DNA of 64,000 nucleotides from an uncultured Alphaproteobacteria bacterium (GTDB taxonomy: Bacteria > Pseudomonadota > Alphaproteobacteria > Geminicoccales > Geminicoccaceae). Position numbers and translations under genes: made by a program. Each line of letters opens with the position of its first letter. The first letter of the stretch is position 1. The notes beneath the pieces were generated by a model. It did no database searches and had not been told where the DNA came from. It was given only the letters and a program-made list of their open reading frames with translations. Below are positions 50,099-59,316 of this stretch, in pieces. The DNA is taken from NCBI GenBank assembly GCA_937995535.1, contig CALKJU010000083.1, positions 1 through 64,000 of the forward strand, in the 5' to 3' direction.

Positions 50099-51139
50099 TC
50101 AGATCAGGAAGTGCCGCTGCATCCACAGCATGCCGGGGGCGTTGGCCTTGGTCACGACCGGGCCGTCGGTGACGATGTGCTTGGGGATGCCGTCGCCGGT
50201 CTTCTCCCCGGTCAGCACCGCGGCGACGCCGGCGACGATCGCCCCGCCGTGGATGCGGCAGGACGGGTTGCGCACCGTGGCGTGCATCCGTCCGTCGATC
50301 ACCGCCTCGATCGCCGGCGGCATGGCGTCGACGCCGCCGACCAGGATGTCGCCGCGGCCGCGCGCCTTCATCACGTTCTGCGCCGCCAGCGCCATGTCGT
50401 CGTTGTGGAAGAACGCCGCCGAGATGTTCGGGTGCTTGGTCAGCAGGCTGTCCCAGATGCGGGTCGCCTTGGTCACGTCCCAGTCGGCCGGTTGCTCGTC
50501 GAGGACCTCGATATCGGGATACTTCTCGATGATCGACTTGAAGCCGCGGGCGCGGCCTTGGGCGCCACTGTGGCCGAGCGCGCCCTGGGTCATGGTGATC
50601 GTGCCCTTGCCGCCGATCGCGTCGACCAGCGCCTGGGTCACGGCCGCGCCCATGAACTCGTTGTCCGGGGCGAGGAAGCTGTGGACGTTGATCTCGTCCA
50701 GTGGCGCGATCAGCGTGTCCATGTCGATCACCGGGATCCCGGCATCGATCATCTTCTTCACCGGATCGGTCAGCGTGCCGATGCCGAACGCCTGGATCGC
50801 GACGAAGTCCCAGCTCTGCGCGGCCATGTTGTCGATCGCCGCGCGCTGTTTCGGCGCGCTCAGCTCGCCGTCGAACCAGGTCACCTGGACGTTGAACAGC
50901 TTGCCCTAGAACTCGGCCGCCTGCTTGCCCTGCGCGCACCAGGTGGCCTGCAGCCCGGCGTTAGAGAAGGCGGCACGCAGAGGCTTCTCGGAGCGCCCCA
51001 TCTCGGCCGCCATCGCCGCCGACATCAGCGGGTCGAAGCCGAACCCGCCGAACAGCGCGCCGGCTGCCGCGGTCGAGGTGGTGGCCTTGCGAAGGAATGC
51101 GCGCCGCGTCTCCGGCGACATCTCGACAGTCCTGCTCAT
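50099..51139 (-). pseudogene. Sugar ABC transporter binding protein interrupted by an in-frame amber codon
   Basis: From ATG 51139 (GGGAGG 6 nt upstream) a Tat-type signal (RRAFLRKATTSTAAAGALFGG) and a mature start (EKPLRAAFSNAGLQATWCAQGKQ) run into TAG at 50908-50906, codon 78 of 346. The same frame continues without any other stop to 50099 with a good RbsB-like body (GIPVIDMDTLIAPLDEINVH, FFHNDDMALAAQNVMKARG, VGGVDAMPPAIEAV). One base change would restore it: TAG sits where an aromatic or Trp codon is expected (AAEF*GKLF). It could be real decay, readthrough, or a sequence error. Confidence 0.85.
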
Positions 51140-51279
51140 GCGTTGCCTCCCGGGCATGGCTGCCTCGCGGTCGGACAGCCTCACCGCCTCCCGCGCGCGG
51201 CGCGACTTTGCTGGCCGGCCGGCGCTTTGGCAATGCCCGGTCCCGCCGCCGACCGGTGCGCCGTCGACGACGCGTCGGC

Positions 51280-52617
51280 TCAGCGGCCGATCTCGGCCTT
51301 GGCGACCGTGACCTGATCGTGCAGCGCGGCCTGCGCCTCGGCCGCCGCCTCGGCCGGGTCACGACCCTGGTAGGCGACCTGCTGGACCGCACGGGCGTAG
51401 AGGTTGCTGTTCCAGACGACGCTGACAAACGGATTGATGACGCCGGTCTGGCGGATCGTGCAGGTCGCCGGGTCGATGCCGCCGCCGTTGAAGATCTGAT
51501 TGTAGGCGAACCGCGCGGTCGGGTAGGTCACCTCGAAGAGGATGTTGCCGTAAGCCCGGATCGCCGGAGCGGTCGACGTCTTGAGCAGGTCGAGCGCCGC
51601 CTGCGTCGCCGGCGGGTAGAGCATCGGCGTTGTCTCGGTCAGCTTCTGCGCGTTCTCCGGCGTGAAGATGTACTGGACCCAGGCCTTCGCCTCCTCCGGT
51701 ACCTTCGAGCTCTTGAAGACCGAGACGTAGCGCCCGCCCTGCTCGGTCACCAGCATCCTGCCGCGGGGCAGGGGAACCACGCCGATCTTCTCGACCAGGG
51801 CGGGGTTCTGCCGGAAGGTGAGATCGAGGCCGTGCCAGTACATCACCATGGCCGAGCGGCCCGACCAGAAGCTCTCGATCGGCTCGTTGAACGCCCAGGA
51901 CACGGCGTCGGGCGGTGCATATCTCAGAAGCTCCGCGTACATCCGGAGCGCCTCGTGCGTGCGCTCGTTGTCGATCGTCACGTTCAGCTCGGGATCGAAG
52001 AAGTCGCCGCAGTTCTGCCAGAGGAAAATGCCGGAGTAGATCGTCGTCGCGCGGTTCTCGCCGCCCGGCAGGGCGATGCCCGCCACCTCATCGGAGTGCA
52101 GCGTCTTGGCGGCGTGCAGCAGTTCTTCCCAGGTCGTCGGCGGCTCCAGCCCGGCGGCCTCGAACAGATCCTTGCGATAGTGGAGCTGCGGGCTCGTGCC
52201 CGCCTGGTTGATCGAGTACACATGATCCCCGTAGACGAGCAGCCGGCCCGGCAGGAACGCGTCGCGGCCGCCCAGCGCCTCGACGACGCTGTCGAGGGGT
52301 TCGAGCAGGCCGGCCGCCGCGGCACGCGCCGCCGAGCCGCCATCGGCATGGACGACGTCCAGCGGCGCCCCGGCCTGCACGTAGGTCGCGATGCGCTGGT
52401 TGATCACGCCCGCCGGCGCCCCTTCGAGGATCACGTCGATCCCCGGATTGGCCGCGACGAAGCTTTCGACCCAGCCGCGCTGGATCGCGACTACGGTGGG
52501 ATCCGTCTCCTGGTTGAGATAGCGCACGACCTTGATGCCCTGCGCTTCGGCATCAAGCGTCGGGGATGTCATCAGCAAGAGGGCCGCGGTCGCGACCAAG
52601 GCACGGCGCGTGTGCAT
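51280..52617 (-). CDS. Carbohydrate ABC transporter binding protein (family 1), paralogue B
   Basis: This is a 445-residue exported binding protein with a Sec signal (about 1-26, ending AEAQ). It has the UgpB/MalE pattern: KVVRYLNQETDPTVVAIQRGWVE, GVINQRIATYVQAGAPLDVVH, HYRKDLFEAAGLEPPTTWEELLHAAKTLH, PPDAVSWAFNEPIESFWSGR. GAAGGAG precedes the ATG. It is the paralogue of the protein just upstream (52689-54023), with long identical blocks, so the pair arose by tandem duplication. It is downstream of two MalF/MalG permease genes in the same direction. The ligand is probably an oligosaccharide or polyol. Confidence 0.88.
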   Translation of the reverse strand: MHTRRALVATAALLLMTSPTLDAEAQGIKVVRYLNQETDPTVVAIQRGWVESFVAANPGIDVILEGAPAGVINQRIATYVQAGAPLDVVHADGGSAARAAAAGLLEPLDSVVEALGGRDAFLPGRLLVYGDHVYSINQAGTSPQLHYRKDLFEAAGLEPPTTWEELLHAAKTLHSDEVAGIALPGGENRATTIYSGIFLWQNCGDFFDPELNVTIDNERTHEALRMYAELLRYAPPDAVSWAFNEPIESFWSGRSAMVMYWHGLDLTFRQNPALVEKIGVVPLPRGRMLVTEQGGRYVSVFKSSKVPEEAKAWVQYIFTPENAQKLTETTPMLYPPATQAALDLLKTSTAPAIRAYGNILFEVTYPTARFAYNQIFNGGGIDPATCTIRQTGVINPFVSVVWNSNLYARAVQQVAYQGRDPAEAAAEAQAALHDQVTVAKAEIGR

Positions 52618-52688
52618 GTTACGCTCCTTCGTTTCGCTCCGAGATCCGGCCGGCGGCGCGACCGGCATCCGCGCCGCCCGCCGCGTGG

Positions 52689-54023
52689 TCACTGCTTCGC
52701 CAGCTCGGCCTTGGCCAGGTCGATCTGCTCCTGGAGGAGCCGATGGGCCTCGGCCACGGCGGCCGCCGGATCGGCTCCCTCGTAAGCGATCTTCTGAATC
52801 GCCCTTGCGTAGAGATTGCTATTCCAGAGTACGCTGACGTAAGGATTGACGACGTTGGTCTCGCGGATCGTGCAGGTCTCGCGGTCGACCGCACCGGCGT
52901 GGAGGATCTCGCTGATCGCGTAGGGATCGGCGGCCCAATGCACGTTGAACAGGAGATCCCCGAACGCCTTCATGCTGCCCGCCTCCGAGCCCTTGAGCGC
53001 CGCCATCGCCGCCTTGGTGGCCGGCGGGTAGAGCTGGGGCGAGACCTCGGTGAGCTTCGCGGCGTTCGCCGGCGTGAACATGAACTCGATCCACTTCTTG
53101 CCCGTCTCGAGTGTCGGCGACTTGGCGAACACACCGATGTTCCGGGCGCCCATCTGCGTCGCCTTCATGCGGTTGCCGACCACCGGCCCGATGCCGACCT
53201 TCTCGATCAGCGCGGGGTTCTGCCGATAGGTCAGGTCGAGCGCGTGCCAGTACAGAACCATCGCGGCGCGACCGGACCAAAAGCTCTCGATCGGCTCCTG
53301 GAAGGCCCAGGACACCGCGTCGGGTGGCGCGTACTTGAGCAGCTCCGCGTACATCGCGGCCGCTTCCGCGGTCCGCTCGTGATCCATCAGCAGGTTCAGG
53401 TTCTCGTCGAACAGATCATGGCAGTTCTGCCAGACGAAGATCGTCGCCATGATCGTCGTCATGCGGTTCTCGCCGCCGGCGAGGGCGATCCCCGCGACCT
53501 CGTCGCTGTGCAGCGTCTTCGCGGCGTGGAGCAGTTCCTCCCAGTTGGTCGGCGGCTGCAGCCCGGCCGCCTCGAACAGATCCTTGCGGTAGTGGAACTG
53601 GGGAATGCCGGCGGACTGGTTGAGGGCGTAGACCTTGTCGTCGACGATCAGCAGCCGGTTGCGCAGGAAGCCGTCGCGGCCGCCGAGCCGCTCGACCACG
53701 TCGTCGAGCGGCGCGAGCAGCCCGGCCGCGGCGAGCCGGGCCGACGAGCCCGGATCGGAGTGGATGACGTCCAGTGTGGCGCCGGCCTGGACGTAGGTGG
53801 CGATGCGCTGGTTGATGACCGTGTTCGGCGCGCTCTCGAGGATGATGTCGGTCCCCGGATTCTCGGTCACGAACTTCTCGACCCAGGCGCGCTGGACGCG
53901 CACCACGTCCGGATCGGTCTCCTGGCTCAGGAAACGGACGGTGTCGATGCCCTGTGTCCAGGCGGGACCGGCGAGCGCCGATGCCAGCAGGAGCGTGGCG
54001 ACGAGAAGCGACCGTCGCTGCAT
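52689..54023 (-). CDS. Carbohydrate ABC transporter binding protein (family 1), paralogue A
   Basis: This is a 444-residue exported binding protein: Sec signal (about 1-24, ending TQG), then IDTVRFLSQETDPDVVRVQRAWVE and HYRKDLFEAAGLQPPTNWEELLHAAKTLHSDEVAGIAL. The cleft regions PDAVSWAFQEPIESFWSGRAA and ATCTIR/ETCTIRETN are nearly the same as in paralogue B, but the N-terminal ligand loops differ, which suggests related but distinct ligands or affinities. It starts 39 bp after the permease genes end. GGGAGG lies 8 nt before the ATG. Confidence 0.88.
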   Translation of the reverse strand: MQRRSLLVATLLLASALAGPAWTQGIDTVRFLSQETDPDVVRVQRAWVEKFVTENPGTDIILESAPNTVINQRIATYVQAGATLDVIHSDPGSSARLAAAGLLAPLDDVVERLGGRDGFLRNRLLIVDDKVYALNQSAGIPQFHYRKDLFEAAGLQPPTNWEELLHAAKTLHSDEVAGIALAGGENRMTTIMATIFVWQNCHDLFDENLNLLMDHERTAEAAAMYAELLKYAPPDAVSWAFQEPIESFWSGRAAMVLYWHALDLTYRQNPALIEKVGIGPVVGNRMKATQMGARNIGVFAKSPTLETGKKWIEFMFTPANAAKLTEVSPQLYPPATKAAMAALKGSEAGSMKAFGDLLFNVHWAADPYAISEILHAGAVDRETCTIRETNVVNPYVSVLWNSNLYARAIQKIAYEGADPAAAVAEAHRLLQEQIDLAKAELAKQ

Positions 54024-54061
54024 CAGTTCAGCCTCCCATGGTCGGGTTATGGTTCACCGGC

Positions 54062-54910
54062 TCAGCCCTTGACCGCGCCGGCGCCGAGCCCGGCGACCAT
54101 GTGCCGGGTCACGAGCGCGAAGAGAAACAGCACCGGCACGGTGGCGAGCACGCCGGCCGCATTCACGAGACCCCAGGAGTAGACGGACGTCTCCAGGATC
54201 AGCGAGGCGATCCCGAGCGACACCGTGCGCTTCGGCTCGTCGCTGATCAGCACCAGCGAGTAGAGGAGCTCGTTCCAGACGACGACGAAGGTGAAGACGA
54301 AGGTGGCGATGATTCCCGGCCAGGCCTGCGGCACGATCACCTTGCGGAACGCCCGAAAGCGGGTGCAGCCGTCGATCATCGCCGCCTCCTCCAGGGCCCG
54401 CGGGATCGCCTCGATGTAGGGGCGGAGGATCCACAACGAGAACGGCAACGTGATGGTCAGATAGGTGACGGCCAGCGCCGGCAGCGAGTTGAGCTGGCCG
54501 AGGTTGAACCAGATCCGGAAGAACGGCAGCGCCAGCAGGATCGGTGGCAGCATGTAGATGAAAAGCACGCCGAAGGTGAACGGCCGGGCGCCGATGAACT
54601 GGAACCGGGTCACGGCGTAGACCGAGCACAGGCTGATGATCAGGCCGAGAACGCAGGCGATCCCGGCGACCAGGAAGGTGTTGAGGAAGTACCTCGGGAA
54701 GGTGGTGAAGTTCCAGAGTTCGACGTAGTGCTCGAGCGTCCACCGCTGCGGCAGGAACTGCGGCGGCCGCTGGAAGAGCTCCGTGTTGGGCTTGAAGCTC
54801 GCGAACAGCATCCACACCAGGGGCAGCAGCACGATCAGCAGCACGGTGAGCGCGCCCAGCATCAGGATCGCCTGCTCGAAGCGGCGGGCCCCGGGCGACA
54901 GGTAGGTCAC
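54062..54910 (-). CDS. MalG-type ABC transporter permease
   Basis: This is a 282-residue inner-membrane permease with about six helices. The EAA loop that docks to the ATPase is visible as EEAAMIDGCTRFRAFRKVIVPQAWPG. GTG 54910 overlaps the stop of the MalF-type gene (GTGA). No ATPase gene is found in this operon. The permease pairs with the MalF-type protein upstream and with one or both binding-protein paralogues downstream. Confidence 0.9.
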   Translation of the reverse strand: MTYLSPGARRFEQAILMLGALTVLLIVLLPLVWMLFASFKPNTELFQRPPQFLPQRWTLEHYVELWNFTTFPRYFLNTFLVAGIACVLGLIISLCSVYAVTRFQFIGARPFTFGVLFIYMLPPILLALPFFRIWFNLGQLNSLPALAVTYLTITLPFSLWILRPYIEAIPRALEEAAMIDGCTRFRAFRKVIVPQAWPGIIATFVFTFVVVWNELLYSLVLISDEPKRTVSLGIASLILETSVYSWGLVNAAGVLATVPVLFLFALVTRHMVAGLGAGAVKG

Positions 54911-55851
54911 CGCAGCCGGTCCTGCATGCGCTCGTACAGGATCCAGTAGACGATCGACATCGAGACGAGAATGCCGAAGACGATCACCGCCAAGGCCGCG
55001 CCGCGGCCGAGGCTGAACTCGCCGAAGACGAACCGATAGATGAGCAAGGGCAGCGTCTCGGTGCGGCCGAGCGGTCCACCCTGCGTCAGCAGGAAAACGA
55101 CCTCGAAATTGTTGAAGTTCCAGATCGTGCGCAGCATGCCGACGACGAGCATGATCGGCAGCAGCGACGGCAAGGTGATGTTCCAGAACTGCTGGAAGGT
55201 GGTGGCGCCGTCCACCGCGGCCGCCTCGTAGAGTTCCTGGTCGATGGTCTGGAGCTGGGCGAGAAAGACCAGCACCATGAACGGGAAGTTCTTCCAGGTG
55301 TTGACCATGATCACGCCGAACATCGACCAGTCGATCGATCCGAACGGCGACGGCGCGATCGGAAGTCCGGACGCACGGATGAAGTAGTTGAGGATACCGG
55401 TCGCGTCGGAGAACATGAAGCGCCAGGTCAGCGCCGCGACCACATAGGGGACCAGGTAGGAAAAGAGCATCGCGCCGCGGATCGGGGTGCGCAGCGGAAA
55501 CTGGCGATTGAGCAGCAGCGCGACCGCGAGTCCGATGGCCATCTGCAGGCTGAGACTGCCGAACGCGAAGGTGAACGAGTTCTTCACCGAGCGCGTGAAC
55601 GCCTCGTGCTCCAGGACATTCTGGAAGTTGGCCAGTCCGACGAAGGTCTGCTCCGTCGAGAACAGCCCCTGCTGCTGCATCGACAGATGCATCACCTGGC
55701 CGATCGGGTAGACGGTCAGGCCGAGGATCAACGCCACCAGCGGCATGAGCAGCAGGAAGCCGACGAAGCGGTCGTGATCCTCGCGCCATCGCGAAAGCCG
55801 ACGCGGACGACTCTCCGCCGCAGCCATGGCCACGCGATAGCTCGCGCTCAA
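54907..55851 (-). CDS. MalF-type ABC transporter permease
   Basis: This is a 314-residue inner-membrane permease (about six to seven helices; YPIGQVMHLSMQQQGLF in the first periplasmic loop) with the EAA loop YEAAAVDGATTFQQFWNITLPSLLP. The start is uncertain: TTG 55851 has GGGAGG at 4 nt and is used here; ATG 55827 lacks a good ribosome site, and GTG 55887 has none. It is the first gene of an operon (permease F, permease G, two binding proteins) that has no ATP-binding subunit. Confidence 0.87.
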   Translation of the reverse strand: MSASYRVAMAAAESRPRRLSRWREDHDRFVGFLLLMPLVALILGLTVYPIGQVMHLSMQQQGLFSTEQTFVGLANFQNVLEHEAFTRSVKNSFTFAFGSLSLQMAIGLAVALLLNRQFPLRTPIRGAMLFSYLVPYVVAALTWRFMFSDATGILNYFIRASGLPIAPSPFGSIDWSMFGVIMVNTWKNFPFMVLVFLAQLQTIDQELYEAAAVDGATTFQQFWNITLPSLLPIMLVVGMLRTIWNFNNFEVVFLLTQGGPLGRTETLPLLIYRFVFGEFSLGRGAALAVIVFGILVSMSIVYWILYERMQDRLR

Positions 55852-56000
55852 CTCGCCTCCCTGCGCGCGGCCGTTATTGGCTCTCACTCGCGCCTGTTGC
55901 GGTCACGCCTATCCCACCTCCGCGGAGGGTGCAACCCCGCCGGAACCGCCGTTCGCCCTCGCGCCGGAACGGCCGCCGGTCGCGGACCGGCGCGCCGCCG

Positions 56001-57089
56001 TCAGTTCGTCCCCGTCCCCATCCGGCGCGCCTCGCGGAAGCTGATCAGGCGCTGGTTGGCCTCGTCCCACAGCGCGAGCCGGAAGCAGGCCAGGGTGTCA
56101 CGCCAGGTCAGCCGCCCGCGGGCGCGCAGCTCGGGATGGTCGCGCAGCACCTCCGGCAGCCGGTAGGACGGGATGCGGGCCGCCAGGTGGTGGACGTGGT
56201 GAATGCCGATGTTCAGCGTCAGCCAGCGGAGCGGCGCGGGCAGGTCGAGATGCGAGCTGCCGGCGAGCGCAGCGGTGGCGAAGTGCCACCGGCCGCTCCG
56301 CGCCCACCAGGTGTGCTCGAACTGGTGCTGGACGAAGAACAGCGCGACGCCGATCGACGATGCGAGCAGCGTGATCGGCAGCTGGACCAGCAGCAGATCG
56401 CCGAAGCCGATCAGCGCCCCGAGCGCGCCGAACATGGTCAAGAGCGCGAAATTGGTGGCCATCGTGCTGATCCATACCTCGCGCCCGCCGTCGATCAGCT
56501 CGATCGGCAGGCGATGCTTGATGATGAACAGGAAGGCCGGTGCGAGGAGGAGCAGGACGAAGGGGTTGCGGAGCAGCCGGTAGGCGAGCCGGCGGCGCCG
56601 CGGCAGGTCGAGATACTCGCTCAAGGTGAGGGTGGTGATGTCGCCGATGCCGCGCCGGTCGAGATTGGCCGCCCCGGCGTGGTGCATCGCGTGGCAGCGT
56701 CGCCAGTAGGCGTAGGGCGTGAGCGTCAGCACGCCCAGCACCCGCCCGACGAGATCGTTGGCGGTGCGGCCGCGGAAGAACGAACCATGCCCGCAATCGT
56801 GCTGGATCATGAACAGGCGGACCAGGAAACCGGCCGCCGGCACGGCCAGGAGCAGCGCCGCCCAGAGGCCATGGTGCACGCCTACCGCGATCAGTGCCCA
56901 CAAGCCGACGAAGGGCAGGGCGCTGAGCAGCAGCTCGAGCAGGCTCCGGCCCGGCAGCGGCTCGCGGTAGGGGGCCAGCAGTCGCGGCCAGGCGGCGTCG
57001 GGCAAGGGCGCGCCGCCGGGCGCGCTCACCGCGTCCTCGCCAGGCGTCTGCCCGGCCCGGACGTGCCCGGGCGCAGGGTCACGAAACAT
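56001..57089 (-). CDS. Membrane fatty acid desaturase
   Basis: This is a 362-residue integral membrane di-iron desaturase. All three histidine boxes are present: HDCGHG, HAMHH and HHVHH, with the extra QHQFEHTWW segment typical of the acyl-lipid Delta-12/omega-6 type. It introduces a double bond in phospholipid acyl chains and so adjusts membrane fluidity. ATG 57089 has GGAGAG nearby; GTG 57029 is also possible with GAGG 5 nt upstream. It lies downstream of a histidine-kinase-like gene and a Crp-type regulator, all on the minus strand. Confidence 0.9.
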   Translation of the reverse strand: MFRDPAPGHVRAGQTPGEDAVSAPGGAPLPDAAWPRLLAPYREPLPGRSLLELLLSALPFVGLWALIAVGVHHGLWAALLLAVPAAGFLVRLFMIQHDCGHGSFFRGRTANDLVGRVLGVLTLTPYAYWRRCHAMHHAGAANLDRRGIGDITTLTLSEYLDLPRRRRLAYRLLRNPFVLLLLAPAFLFIIKHRLPIELIDGGREVWISTMATNFALLTMFGALGALIGFGDLLLVQLPITLLASSIGVALFFVQHQFEHTWWARSGRWHFATAALAGSSHLDLPAPLRWLTLNIGIHHVHHLAARIPSYRLPEVLRDHPELRARGRLTWRDTLACFRLALWDEANQRLISFREARRMGTGTN

Positions 57090-57202
57090 GCAGCTCTCCG
57101 CCACGCGGGACCGGCCATGGCGGGTCCGTGGGATTGAGGACAGTGTTCCCGCGGCCGGCATGATCGACAGCCCGGCGCGCCCACTTGTCCTGATGATGCA
57201 GC

Positions 57203-57787
57203 TTAACGGCTCGATGGCGAGAAGCGTAGGGAATTCCAATCGGGTGTTTCCGGGCCGTCGAGTGCCGGCACCACGGGTGAAGCCTGCTGCCGCGGCAGCG
57301 TCACGAGGCAGCGTGTGCCGGCGACGACGTCGACGAGGGTCAGGTGCCCGCCCAGCAGGACGCTGAGCTCGCCCGCGAGGCGGAAGCGTGGCGCGGCGGC
57401 GCTGTCCGAGGCACGGGTCAGGCCACTGTCCTCGACGCTGAGCACAAGGCTGTCCACGTCGGTGCCGAAGCCGACGGCGATGCGTCCGCCGCGGTCCCCC
57501 GGGAAAGCATCGCGTAACGCCGCCGCGACCAGCTCGGCGGCGATCGTCGCCAGCCCGACGGCCGTCGGCACGGTGAGCGCGACCTCGGCCGCCGCGCAAT
57601 CGAGCTTGATGCTGTCCGGGATGCCGACATCGCCGCAGCGCTCGCCGAGATACTCGGCGAACGTCTGGCCCTCCCGCGGTCCGCACCGGCACGCCGCCAG
57701 GACCTCCGCCCCGGTCGGCCGGGCCTCCCGATGCTCGCGGTCGCGCGTTGCGACCGGTGTCGGCTGTTGCAGGACCACGGGGGTCAT
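57203..57787 (-). CDS. Degenerate histidine-kinase-like ATPase domain protein
   Basis: This 194-residue soluble protein looks like the C-terminal catalytic part of an HWE/HisKA_2-type sensor kinase: IPDSIKLDCAAAEVALTVPTAVGLATIAAELVAAAL then IAVGF, LVLSVEDSG and a closing GTRCLVTLPRQ. The N-box residue that binds Mg-ATP is lost (ELVAAAL where ELVTNAL is expected) and there is no phosphoacceptor His domain. So it probably does not phosphorylate, and may be an anti-sigma- or scaffold-like relic. ATG 57787 has GGAGG 8 nt upstream. It sits between a desaturase and a Crp/Fnr gene. Confidence 0.68.
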   Translation of the reverse strand: MTPVVLQQPTPVATRDREHREARPTGAEVLAACRCGPREGQTFAEYLGERCGDVGIPDSIKLDCAAAEVALTVPTAVGLATIAAELVAAALRDAFPGDRGGRIAVGFGTDVDSLVLSVEDSGLTRASDSAAAPRFRLAGELSVLLGGHLTLVDVVAGTRCLVTLPRQQASPVVPALDGPETPDWNSLRFSPSSR

Positions 57788-57968
57788 GGGCGAGGCCTCC
57801 GGGTGCGCCAGGAGGAGGGGTCCCCCGGGCATGGTCGAGCGCTCTGTGACGTAACGCGATGACCGCCGAGCGGGTCGGCGCCGCCACCATCCGCGATGAG
57901 GCTAACCGCAGCGACCGGTTGGCCGCACTAACGTCGATCAGCCCCGCCGCGCGCGAGCGCCGTCGAGG

Positions 57969-58688
57969 TCACGGCGCGCGGATGGCCTGGTCGAGATAGC
58001 CGCTGTGATGGCCGGCGAGCCGACGCAGCCGCGGCAGGTCCTGGTAGGTCACGCGACCGTCGCGAAAGGTCACGAGGCCGAGCTCACGCAGCTGCCGCAG
58101 CACGCGATTGACGTGGATCGCGGTCAGCCCGAGCGCGTCGGCGAGCTGGTACTGGTTGATCGGACAGTCGTAGCCCTCGGTATCGGCCATGTCGACGAGC
58201 TGCAGGCGGAGTCCCAACTCGACGAGGAGATGCGCGGTGCGGACCAGGGCGCTGCGCCGCCCGATATTGACCAGGTGCTCGACGACCATGGCCTCGTCGC
58301 GCGAGGCCGCCCACAGGATGGCCGTGCCGAGGCGCGGTAGCTCGTTGAAGCTGGCGATCATCCGATCCGCCGGCACCTCGGACACGACGAGGTCGGTGAG
58401 GGCTGCGAAGCTGTGGTCCGAGGTGCGCAGCAGGACGCTGCGCAGGCCCATGAAGTCGCCCGGGACGCGGAAGTCGATCACCTGCCGGCCACCGTCCGGC
58501 AGGAGCTTGTAGGCCAAGGCCCAGCCCTGCTGGAGAATGAAGGCGCGATGGCCGATCTGCCGCTCATGGACCAGCTCGGTGCCTGCGGGCACCTGGCGCG
58601 GCTTGGCCTCGAGCGCGGCCAGCGCGGCCAGCTCGGCCGCGCCCAGGGGCGCGAATCGGCCCAGCTTGCGGGCGAGGGAACTCTCCAC
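57969..58688 (-). CDS. Crp/Fnr-family transcription regulator
   Basis: This is a 239-residue regulator: an N-terminal cyclic-nucleotide-binding-type barrel (FILQQGWALAYKLLPDGGRQVIDFRVPGDF) and a C-terminal winged helix with QYQLADALGLTAIHVNRVLRQLRELGLV as recognition element. The cysteines of FNR-type iron-sulfur sensors are absent from the N-terminus. GTG 58688 follows AAGGGGGG; a longer frame to 58817 begins with Arg/Glu-rich sequence and is unlikely. It may control the downstream kinase-like and desaturase genes and the divergent small gene. Confidence 0.87.
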   Translation of the reverse strand: MESSLARKLGRFAPLGAAELAALAALEAKPRQVPAGTELVHERQIGHRAFILQQGWALAYKLLPDGGRQVIDFRVPGDFMGLRSVLLRTSDHSFAALTDLVVSEVPADRMIASFNELPRLGTAILWAASRDEAMVVEHLVNIGRRSALVRTAHLLVELGLRLQLVDMADTEGYDCPINQYQLADALGLTAIHVNRVLRQLRELGLVTFRDGRVTYQDLPRLRRLAGHHSGYLDQAIRAP

Positions 58689-58910
58689 CGGCGCGATCCC
58701 CCCTTCCTCTCGGTCCCGGCAGTCCCCGGATCGCTCCCGGTCCTCGCGCGGGAGACCGGACGGACGCACATGGCTTGCCGCGCCCCGTTCCTCGGCGCGG
58801 CTAGCCCAGGTTAGCACGGCGCGGGGTCGGAGCGGTCATCATCGCCGCTGCATCGTGCGCTGCCGGCCGCGACGGTCTGAAGGCGCGGCTCGATGCCGAA
58901 AGGATCTGTC

Positions 58911-59147
58911 ATGGACGGCAAGACCGATGCAGCGGGCCTGGCAGCGCTGGCGATCTGCGAATCGATGCTGCTGTCCTTCAAGGAGAGCGAGCTCGTCGGC
59001 GCGGCCGAGGTGCGGGCGATCCTCGAGGACGCGGCGGCGGCCCATCGCAATGCGGCAGCCCTGGTCGCCGACGGCGGGCACCACGAGGCCGCTGCGAAGG
59101 TGATCGAGCACATCCTCGCCGGCGGCAACTCGGTGCGGCCCGTGTAG
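58911..59147 (+). CDS. Small conserved hypothetical protein
   Basis: This is a 78-residue soluble, mostly helical protein (AALAICESMLLSFKESELVGAAEVRAILEDAAAAHRNAA, then KVIEHILAGGNSVR). The ATG at 58911 follows AAAGGATCTGTC, a good ribosome site. Similar short proteins are common in alphaproteobacteria and usually carry no name; I do not assign a function. It is divergent from the Crp-type gene and may be a target of it. Confidence 0.65.
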   Translation: MDGKTDAAGLAALAICESMLLSFKESELVGAAEVRAILEDAAAAHRNAAALVADGGHHEAAAKVIEHILAGGNSVRPV

Positions 59148-59154
59148 CACGCTC

Positions 59155-59173
59155 CGGCGGCGGTCCGCCGCCG
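59155..59173 (+). terminator. GC-rich hairpin after the small hypothetical gene
   Basis: CGGCGGCG (59155-59162) and CGCCGCCG (59166-59173) form an 8-bp stem with loop GTC, 8 bp after the stop codon. There is no T-run, so it is a weak terminator or mRNA-stabilising hairpin. Confidence 0.45.
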
Positions 59174-59316
59174 CTGCCGATTGACCGGGTGACGGCCTGG
59201 GATGCAGGATTCGCACGACGCGCAGCGCTGCCCTTCTCGACCCGTGGTCAGCCGACCGGGTCGTCGGCTAGGGTAGCGCCCGACGAGAAGCGCCCAAGGG
59301 AAGGGGAGGTGCCGCA

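Noticed and set aside
50906-50908. Amber codon read as pyrrolysine or another amino acid
   Set aside because: Nothing in this window suggests a pyrrolysine system, and the position in a binding protein gives no reason for one. Damage or sequence error is simpler.
49278-50939. A long minus-strand frame that joins the ATPase N-terminus to out-of-frame sequence
   Set aside because: Only the part coding LEMRGIGKTFGG to GEIHGL is real; the rest is the shifted frame after the 13-bp duplication and the antisense-like extension upstream.
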